Shown here: piece by piece, positions 1 through 4,042 of the stretch | Position numbering within the stretch: the stretch's first letter is position 1 | How the letters are laid out: every line of letters starts with the position of its first letter | Assembly: GCA_025966435.1 (NCBI GenBank) | Contig: JAICRQ010000279.1 | Location: forward strand, 1 to 5,170 | Direction of reading: 5' to 3' | DNA: 5,170 nt | Origin: Anaerolineales bacterium | GTDB taxonomy: Bacteria > Chloroflexota > Anaerolineae > Anaerolineales > Villigracilaceae | Notes under the pieces: model-generated | Told to the model about the DNA's origin: nothing | What the model saw: the letters and a program-made list of their open reading frames with translations, nothing else | Database searches by the model: none | Translations under genes and position numbers: made by a program

Positions 1-68
1 GAAAACGGTGAGAGCCGATAGGTCTTTGCGCGATGCTTGTCTAATTTTTTCAGATCCAGTGTGGGCAT
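1..68 (-). CDS. Start of an unrecognised divergent gene (partial, cut by the left edge)
   Basis: On the minus strand an ATG at 68-66 opens a frame of 22 complete codons without a stop up to the window edge. The peptide begins MPTLDLKKLDKHRAKTYRLS, which is basic and polar, with no signal peptide or membrane segment in the visible part. I do not recognise the family. Support for a real start is the perfect TATAAT on the same strand at 80-75, which ends only 6 bases before the ATG. That would place the transcript start at or next to the start codon, a leaderless arrangement, and no Shine-Dalgarno sequence is present. The gene would be divergent from the metalloenzyme gene at 151. With only 22 codons visible, a chance open frame cannot be excluded. 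Confidence 0.5.
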   Translation of the reverse strand, partial: MPTLDLKKLDKHRAKTYRLSPF

Positions 69-74
69 AAGTCA

Positions 75-84
75 ATTATATAAT
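75..84. promoter_or_regulatory. Palindromic bidirectional -10 element
   Basis: ATTATATAAT is a perfect 10-base palindrome, so TATAAT can be read on the plus strand (79-84) and on the minus strand (80-75). The minus-strand copy lies 6 bases before the ATG at 68 and would give a leaderless message. The plus-strand copy would start a transcript near position 91, with about 60 nt of leader before the gene at 151. No good TTGACA-like -35 box stands 16-18 bases upstream in either direction, so promoter strength is uncertain. Confidence 0.45.
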
Positions 85-86
85 AC

Positions 87-97
87 CCGGTCACCGG
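87..97. promoter_or_regulatory. Small inverted repeat, possible operator
   Basis: CCGGT-C-ACCGG is an inverted repeat with 5-base arms around one central base. It overlaps a second perfect palindrome, CACCGGTG, at 92-99. It begins 3 bases after the plus-strand TATAAT and would cover that promoter's expected transcription start. For the minus-strand gene it would lie in the spacer and -35 region. The position suits a repressor site, but a match this short could be chance and no regulator is identified. Confidence 0.25.
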
Positions 98-136
98 TGC
101 GCTTCCCAAAGAAAGAACGCGGGTGAGCGTGAAGGG

Positions 137-142
137 TATAAT
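137..142 (+). promoter_or_regulatory. -10 box immediately before the metalloenzyme gene
   Basis: A perfect TATAAT ends 8 bases before the ATG at 151, so transcription would start at or within a base or two of the start codon (leaderless). The only purine-rich stretch, GAAGGG at 131-136, is 14 bases from the ATG. That is too far for a normal ribosome binding site, which favours the leaderless reading. No clear -35 box is seen. Confidence 0.4.
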
Positions 143-150
143 CCGGCGAT

Positions 151-1065
151 ATGCGCCTCCTGTTTATCTTTCTCGATGGAATTGGTCTGGGGGAAAACAA
201 CCCCGAAACGAATCCGTTTGCGCGGGCAAAAATGCCCAACCTGAATCAATTGCTGGGCGGCCGCTCGTTGCTCAAAGATGCCGCGCCGTTCCATGGAGAA
301 CACGCCTCGCTCGTGGCAGTGGATCCCGCCGTCGGTGTGAAAGGACTGCCACAATCCGCCACGGGACAGGCCATCCTGTTGACGGGCATCAATATTCCCG
401 CCGAGCTGGGCTATCACTATGGGCCGAAGCCAAACCCGGATGTGGCAGCGTATCTGAAAGAAGCCACGCTGTTCTCGAGATTTACAAAAGAGGGGAAAAA
501 AGCTGCACTGCTCAACGCCTACCCGCCGCGTTATTTCGACGGCATCGACTCGGGGAAGCGCTTGTATTCGTCCATCCCGCTTGCAGTCATCAGCGCGGGG
601 CTTCCCCTGTTCCGGCATGAAGATCTGTTCGCCGGGCGCGCCCTTTCTGCCGACTTTACAGGTGAGGGCTGGCGCACAATGTTGGGCTTCCGCGACGCGC
701 CTACGATGGGTGCCGCCCAGGCTGGAGCCAAACTTGCCTCGCTGGCAAAGGGATATGACTTCTCCCTGTTCGAATACTGGGCAAGTGACTATGCAGGTCA
801 CAAACAGCAAATGGAAAACGCGATCGAGCTGATGGAAACATTCGATGCCGTCCTGGGAGGACTCGTGGATGCTTGGGAGAATGGGTTAATTTTGGTCACC
901 TCCGACCACGGCAACATGGATGACCTCTCCACCCGCAAGCACACCGCTGCGCACGTACCGGCGCTGGTGATTGGGGATAAAGCTGTACGCGAGGAATTTA
1001 TCCGTGACATGAAATCCCTGACGGATATCTCCCCTGCCATCTGGAAGACTGTCATGCGAGATTGA
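151..1065 (+). CDS. Alkaline phosphatase-superfamily metalloenzyme (phosphoglycerate mutase/phosphopentomutase-like)
   Basis: The 304-residue protein has the metal-ligand pattern of the Metalloenzyme family, which includes cofactor-independent phosphoglycerate mutase and phosphopentomutase. An N-terminal FLDGIG (Asp9) is followed by LPQSATGQ (66-73), where Ser69 or Thr71 should be the phosphorylated nucleophile. Further on are SDYAGH (Asp213, His217), TSDHGN (Asp252, His253) and KHTAAHVP (His264, His268). Together these form the usual two-metal site. True cofactor-independent phosphoglycerate mutases are about 510 residues because of a large inserted domain. This protein has only a short region between the two halves, so neither mutase activity should be assumed; a phosphatase or phosphotransferase acting on a small phosphoester is equally likely. 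It should be cytoplasmic, as no signal peptide is seen. The ATG at 151 puts the hydrophobic first strand and Asp9 where the family expects them. The gene ends 7 bases from the convergent hemW stop. Confidence 0.85.
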   Translation: MRLLFIFLDGIGLGENNPETNPFARAKMPNLNQLLGGRSLLKDAAPFHGEHASLVAVDPAVGVKGLPQSATGQAILLTGINIPAELGYHYGPKPNPDVAAYLKEATLFSRFTKEGKKAALLNAYPPRYFDGIDSGKRLYSSIPLAVISAGLPLFRHEDLFAGRALSADFTGEGWRTMLGFRDAPTMGAAQAGAKLASLAKGYDFSLFEYWASDYAGHKQQMENAIELMETFDAVLGGLVDAWENGLILVTSDHGNMDDLSTRKHTAAHVPALVIGDKAVREEFIRDMKSLTDISPAIWKTVMRD

Positions 1066-1072
1066 TCTCGTA

Positions 1073-2272
1073 TTACACAAATCGCATAAAGACCTGATTT
1101 CCCAGCAGACGGCCGCGCTGGGAAATTTTGATGTTCGACCCTGTGCCATTTTCAATCAACCCCAGTTTCAATAATTCGTCGATCTCTTTGCCATACACAT
1201 TATGCATAGGCTGGCCGAAACGTCCTTGAAACTCCTCCTCACTAACACCTTCTTGCGTCAAACGCAATCCCGTCATCATGAACTCGGACATATCGTCTTC
1301 GAGAGTTTGTTTGTGGTGGTTGATGGTCGTGGGGGTGAGGGGGAAAGGGTAATTGGTTGATTGGTAATTGGTAACTGAGGAATTGGTGAGGTGGTCGATG
1401 TAGGTTTTGATTCGCAGAACATTTGAGTAGCGATAGCCGTTGGCATATCCGTGCGCGCCGGCGCCGAACGCAAGGTACGGAAGCCCGCGCCAGTATTGCA
1501 GGTTATGGCGGCATTCATAGCCAGGCTTCGCCCAATTCGAGATTTCATACTGAACGTAACCATTCGCTTCGAGAGTCTCGCTCAACCATTCGTACATCTC
1601 GGCGGCGAGGTCGGGGTCCGGCAGTGGAAGCAATCCTTTGGATGCCCACCTTCCAAAGGGCGTGCCATGCTCGAGCGTCAGGGCATAGGCGGAAAGATGC
1701 TCGGGGTGCAGATCGAGGATCCGGTTCACAGTCGTCTGCCAGGTTGCAAGAGTTTGCTCCGGCAAGCCATAGATGAGATCGAGATTCAAGTTATGAAAGC
1801 CAGCTTTCCGTGCAGAACTCACCGCCTCGATCACATCGAAGAAATCGTGGACGCGTTCCAGCATCCGCAGCTCTTCCGTGTTCGCAGACTGGACGCCGTA
1901 ACTCAGGCGGTTGATTCCAATTCTGCGCAGCTCTATCAAGCCTTCATAGGAGACTGTCCCAGGATTCGCTTCTATGGTGATTTCGGCATCGGCTGTGAGG
2001 GTGAAGTTTTCTCGCAGGGTTTTGAAAATGGAGTCGAATTGCTCAGGCGTGAGAAGAGATGGAGTGCCGCCGCCGAAGAAGATCGTGTGGATCTCATCCC
2101 CCTCCGCTTCCCAGCGGGAGGAGGAACGACCAGCGAACTCAATTTCCTTGCACAGCGCGCCCGCATAGGCAGGGATTAAGGTTTCCTGCCCGGCGTAGGT
2201 GTTGAAATCACAATACGCACAGCGATGGGTGCAGAAGGGAATATGAATATAAATCGAATAGGTAGGTGTCAT
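1073..2272 (-). CDS. hemW: HemW, radical SAM heme chaperone-like protein (coproporphyrinogen III oxidase-like)
   Basis: The 399-residue protein is a full-length HemW-type radical SAM enzyme. The cluster-binding CxxxCxxC is CTHRCAYC (Cys14, Cys18, Cys21), placed after the usual YIHIPFC start. GGGTPS (67-72) is the SAM-binding glycine motif. EANPGT (101-106), YGVQS (125-129) and DLIYGLPEQ (165-173) follow as in the family. HNLQYW (256-261) is the HNxxYW signature that separates HemW from true oxygen-independent coproporphyrinogen oxidase (HemN). The family binds heme and is thought to deliver it to proteins such as respiratory enzymes; older annotations call it a coproporphyrinogen oxidase. The C-terminal HemW domain ends normally (GRLLGNQVFMRFV). 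Residues 296-321 are an unusual Thr/Asn/Ser/Pro-rich insert built from short DNA repeats. No good Shine-Dalgarno precedes the ATG. The gene is divergent from the polyamine operon and convergent with the metalloenzyme gene. Confidence 0.93.
   Translation of the reverse strand: MTPTYSIYIHIPFCTHRCAYCDFNTYAGQETLIPAYAGALCKEIEFAGRSSSRWEAEGDEIHTIFFGGGTPSLLTPEQFDSIFKTLRENFTLTADAEITIEANPGTVSYEGLIELRRIGINRLSYGVQSANTEELRMLERVHDFFDVIEAVSSARKAGFHNLNLDLIYGLPEQTLATWQTTVNRILDLHPEHLSAYALTLEHGTPFGRWASKGLLPLPDPDLAAEMYEWLSETLEANGYVQYEISNWAKPGYECRHNLQYWRGLPYLAFGAGAHGYANGYRYSNVLRIKTYIDHLTNSSVTNYQSTNYPFPLTPTTINHHKQTLEDDMSEFMMTGLRLTQEGVSEEEFQGRFGQPMHNVYGKEIDELLKLGLIENGTGSNIKISQRGRLLGNQVFMRFV
1343..1387. repeat. Three 15-bp units inside hemW, in frame
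   Basis: AATTGGT recurs at 1351, 1366 and 1381, exactly 15 bases apart, and ends three consecutive 15-bp units (1343-1357, 1358-1372, 1373-1387). Read on the hemW strand they give pentapeptides TNSSV, TNYQS and TNYPF at residues 296-310. The next stretch towards lower coordinates (about 1310-1342) is G-rich on the plus strand and encodes a Pro/Thr/His-rich tail. The segment lies in a linker of HemW where related proteins normally have a short variable loop, so it probably arose by local duplication or insertion of a small dispersed repeat. Confidence 0.7.
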
Positions 2273-2310
2273 AGCTACAGCGTCAGTTCAGCCTTCGCAG
2301 AGAGAATAAG

Positions 2311-2337
2311 ATTATAGCGGATATAGGAAAATGTCAC
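2311..2337 (-). promoter_or_regulatory. Candidate promoter for hemW
   Basis: On the minus strand GTGACA (2337-2332) is followed after 15 bases by a perfect TATAAT (2316-2311). The expected start near 2304 leaves a leader of about 30 nt before the hemW ATG at 2272. The -10 box is ideal; the -35 matches consensus at five of six positions, but the spacer is one or two bases short. Confidence 0.5.
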
Positions 2338-2383
2338 CGTCAAACCATGACAGATTTGTGATAAAGATTTCCTTATGAAAAGA

Positions 2384-2411
2384 TTGACATCCTGACGAGA
2401 CATAGTATAAA
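2384..2411 (+). promoter_or_regulatory. Sigma70-type promoter of the speD-speE operon
   Basis: A perfect -35 box TTGACA (2384-2389) is separated by 16 bases from TATAAA (2406-2411). Transcription should begin near 2418, giving a leader of about 210 nt before the speD start at 2630. It is the best promoter match in the window and is divergent from the hemW promoter, with about 50 bases between the two -35 boxes. Confidence 0.65.
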
Positions 2412-2425
2412 TACCGCAACAGAGT

Positions 2426-2439
2426 CTGTCTGGAGACAG
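2426..2439 (+). other. Leader hairpin 1
   Basis: CTGTC (2426-2430) pairs perfectly with GACAG (2435-2439) across a 4-base loop. It lies only about 8 bases from the predicted 5' end of the transcript, where a stem can protect the message or form the base of a larger fold. No U-run follows, so it is not an intrinsic terminator. Confidence 0.4.
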
Positions 2440-2451
2440 TTTCGCACGTTA

Positions 2452-2471
2452 CGCAAGGCACACATCTTGCG
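2452..2471 (+). other. Leader hairpin 2
   Basis: CGCAAG (2452-2457) pairs perfectly with CTTGCG (2466-2471) around an 8-base loop. It stands 12 bases after hairpin 1. No U-run follows directly. Confidence 0.4.
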
Positions 2472-2546
2472 GATCGGGTTGAAATTCCAAAGTTCGATGT
2501 CTTCGGATGGGTTCTTTCTATTTTTACCGCCTGACTCACTAATACC

Positions 2547-2581
2547 TGGATTTCTCCTTAGTAATTCCAAATTGAAATCCA
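2547..2581 (+). other. Leader hairpin 3
   Basis: TGGATTTC (2547-2554) pairs perfectly over 8 bases with GAAATCCA (2574-2581), enclosing a 19-base loop. The right arm shares TTGAAAT with an upstream stretch at 2479-2485, which leaves room for alternative pairing within the leader. The stem ends about 40 bases before the ribosome binding site. Confidence 0.4.
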
Positions 2582-2606
2582 CACAAGGTTTAGTAGGTCG
2601 GGCGGC

Positions 2607-2626
2607 ACCCTGTAACCCTGGAGGTG
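2607..2626 (+). promoter_or_regulatory. speD ribosome binding site with adjoining tandem repeat
   Basis: GGAGGTG (2620-2626) is a strong Shine-Dalgarno sequence 5 bases (counted from GGAGG) before the GTG at 2630, and it fixes that start. Just upstream, ACCCTGTA (2607-2614) and ACCCTGGA (2615-2622) form a tandem 8-base repeat. GCACC (2605-2609) can pair with GGTGT (2623-2627), and the second copy's ACC (2615-2617) can alternatively pair with GGT (2623-2625). Either fold would partly hide the site. Confidence 0.5.
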
Positions 2627-2629
2627 TGA

Positions 2630-3022
2630 GTGAACGCGACTTTGAAACTGGGAGAGCATTTTATTTTCGATCTCTCCAACTGCAACCATGAGACCCTCAT
2701 GGATAGCGAGCGGGCATACTCGCTGTTTGCGCAAGCCGTACGTGACAGCGGCTTGACGGTTGTGGACGAGGGCTTCTACAAGTTTAGCCCGCATGGCTTT
2801 ACCTGTTTTTTGCTTCTCGCAGAGTCGCATGCAAGTTTGCATGCCTGGCCCGAATATGATTACTGCGCCATCGACCTCTTCACCTGCGCCATCGGCAAGG
2901 ATATGATGCCGCTTATCCAGCGCATTAAAGAGGCGTTCGGCGCGGACAATTTCACGCTGCGCAAGATCGACCGCGATGCGGAAGTGGAACGAATTCCATT
3001 CGTTATGCAGGGTGTGTCCTAA
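2630..3022 (+). CDS. speD: S-adenosylmethionine decarboxylase proenzyme (speH-type, pyruvoyl-dependent)
   Basis: The 130-residue protein has the length and motifs of the small bacterial/archaeal class of AdoMet decarboxylase. The enzyme removes CO2 from S-adenosylmethionine to make decarboxy-SAM, the aminopropyl donor for spermidine. Self-cleavage is expected between Glu65 and Ser66 in LAESHASLHAWPEY, leaving a short beta chain and an alpha chain whose Ser66 becomes the pyruvoyl group. His71 (processing) and Cys86 in DLFTC (catalysis) keep the same spacing from the serine as Ser63, His68 and Cys83 of the characterised Thermotoga maritima enzyme. The start is a GTG behind a strong Shine-Dalgarno; it puts LGEHFIFDLSNC at the usual N-terminal position. 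speE follows after 14 bases, which strongly supports a role in spermidine synthesis. Some close SpeD homologues are known to have become arginine or ornithine decarboxylases, so substrate choice is inferred and not proven. Confidence 0.93.
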   Translation: MNATLKLGEHFIFDLSNCNHETLMDSERAYSLFAQAVRDSGLTVVDEGFYKFSPHGFTCFLLLAESHASLHAWPEYDYCAIDLFTCAIGKDMMPLIQRIKEAFGADNFTLRKIDRDAEVERIPFVMQGVS

Positions 3023-3036
3023 GGATTGCTTCGCTT

Positions 3037-3867
3037 ATGAGTATCTGGTTTACAGAAGAATTGCATCCCTACTACCGCAAGGGCGTCCGCGTCAAGCGTG
3101 TCCTTGCGGATGAACAGACCCAGTACCAGCATTTGCAGTTCGTCGAGACAGAGTTCTTCGGCAACGCGATGATTCTGGATGGAATCATCCAGATGACGGA
3201 GCGCGACAACATGGGCTATCACGAGATGATCGTCCATGTGCCGATGCTGGCGTTTGGTAAACCAAAGCGCGTGCTGATTGTCGGTGGCGGCGACGGTGGC
3301 GCCTTGCAGCAGGTATTGAGATATGAGTCGGTCGAGGCGGTGACGGTCTGTGAGCTGGACCAGCGCGTAGTGGATCTATCGCGGCAGTTCTTCGCCTCGA
3401 CGTTCGGAGACCCCTGGGTAGACCCGCGCGTGAATTTGCTGGTGCGGGATGCCTTTGGCTACCTGGAAGAAAACCCGGGGCAGTTCGACGTGATCATCTC
3501 GGATACGACAGACCCAATCGGCATGGCAGAGCGGCTCTTTTCGGATGAGTTTTACAAGCTGATGGTGCGCGCTCTCACTCCCGGCGGAACCGCCGCCACG
3601 CAATGCGAACAGCCATTTTTCGATGCGGAATTGATCAGGGAAATCTACAAAACTGCCAGAGCACTGACGAAAAACCCCGCCTATTACTACGCTAATATCC
3701 CCACCTATCCCGGCGGCGGGATTGGGTTTATGTATGTGTCTGATACTCCCTGGGAAAATGGACTGAAGACACCCCATCCGCCGGGAGTCAATAACTACAT
3801 CAACCCCGAAGTCCACAAGGCAGCGTTTGCCCTGCCCGAGTTTTTTAGAAGAGAGCTATACGGGTAA
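3037..3867 (+). CDS. speE: Polyamine aminopropyltransferase (spermidine synthase)
   Basis: The 276-residue cytoplasmic enzyme moves the aminopropyl group of decarboxy-SAM to an amine, normally putrescine, giving spermidine and methylthioadenosine. The N-terminal beta domain (about 1-60) contains NAMILDGIIQMTERD. YHEM (61-64) is a substrate-pocket motif. The Rossmann-type domain carries GGGDGG (83-88), Glu106 in CELD (ribose of the donor), Asp138 in RDAF (adenine), and SDTTDP (155-160) with Asp156 as the catalytic base and Asp159 as an amine-binding residue. Length is normal and both ends look intact. An AAGGA overlapping the speD stop (3021-3025) can act as ribosome binding site, so the two genes form one operon and are probably translated together. 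The gate loop reads PTYPGGGIGFM (222-232), where many homologues have an aromatic residue and serine after the glycines (YPSG/GxWSF-like). Acceptor preference (putrescine, agmatine or another amine) cannot be read from the sequence. Confidence 0.93.
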   Translation: MSIWFTEELHPYYRKGVRVKRVLADEQTQYQHLQFVETEFFGNAMILDGIIQMTERDNMGYHEMIVHVPMLAFGKPKRVLIVGGGDGGALQQVLRYESVEAVTVCELDQRVVDLSRQFFASTFGDPWVDPRVNLLVRDAFGYLEENPGQFDVIISDTTDPIGMAERLFSDEFYKLMVRALTPGGTAATQCEQPFFDAELIREIYKTARALTKNPAYYYANIPTYPGGGIGFMYVSDTPWENGLKTPHPPGVNNYINPEVHKAAFALPEFFRRELYG

Positions 3868-4042
3868 TCGCCTGAGCGTGGCAGGGAGTCATATAACGCG
3901 ATATCTTGACCGAGTACATTGTTTTGATCGCCCCATCGTCAAACTCTTCCATTACAGCTTGCCCTGTTTTTCACCTACGGGTCTGCCGTGCCGATTGGAA
4001 ATCCTGGGTTGCCATTTGAAATTTATGTTGATCAGGCGGCAT
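3868..4042. other. Convergent gap between speE and the TPR gene
   Basis: These 175 bases separate two gene ends. Only a weak 4-base stem, ACGG/CCGT, with a 5-base loop is visible around 3977-3989, without a following U-run on either strand. I see no credible intrinsic terminator, RNA gene or coding region here. Termination may be Rho-dependent. Confidence 0.5.

Larger units (their letters stand above)
2418..2629 (+). promoter_or_regulatory. Long structured 5' leader of the polyamine operon
   Basis: This is the stretch between the predicted transcription start and the speD start codon. It holds three simple hairpins with perfectly paired arms (2426-2439, 2452-2471, 2547-2581), a U-rich run at 2515-2525 and, next to the ribosome binding site, a tandem repeat able to pair with part of that site. 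No convincing coding region lies in it. It does not resemble the SAM-I, SAM-II or other riboswitch consensus sequences that I know. A length of 210 nt is unusual for a constitutive bacterial operon, so post-transcriptional control by a polyamine, SAM or a related metabolite is a reasonable but untested inference. Confidence 0.4.

Noticed and set aside
91..810. 239-codon open frame on the minus strand opposite the metalloenzyme gene
   Set aside because: It is antisense to a gene with clear family motifs, its composition (Arg, Gln and Cys rich) is typical of a shadow frame, and it shows no recognisable domain.
1451..2179. 242-codon open frame on the plus strand opposite hemW
   Set aside because: hemW is unmistakable on the other strand; this frame has no family features and no ribosome binding site.
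2418..2629. Known SAM riboswitch in the speD leader
   Set aside because: I could not find the conserved SAM-I core or another consensus I know, so no class is named.
2467..2691. 74-codon frame across the speD leader and start
   Set aside because: No ribosome binding site; it runs about 60 bases into speD in another frame, and its peptide has no recognisable features.
3376..3816. 146-codon open frame on the minus strand opposite speE
   Set aside because: Shadow of speE, which carries all aminopropyltransferase motifs.
3977..3989. Intrinsic terminator between speE and the TPR gene
   Set aside because: The stem is only 4 bases and no U-run follows on either strand.
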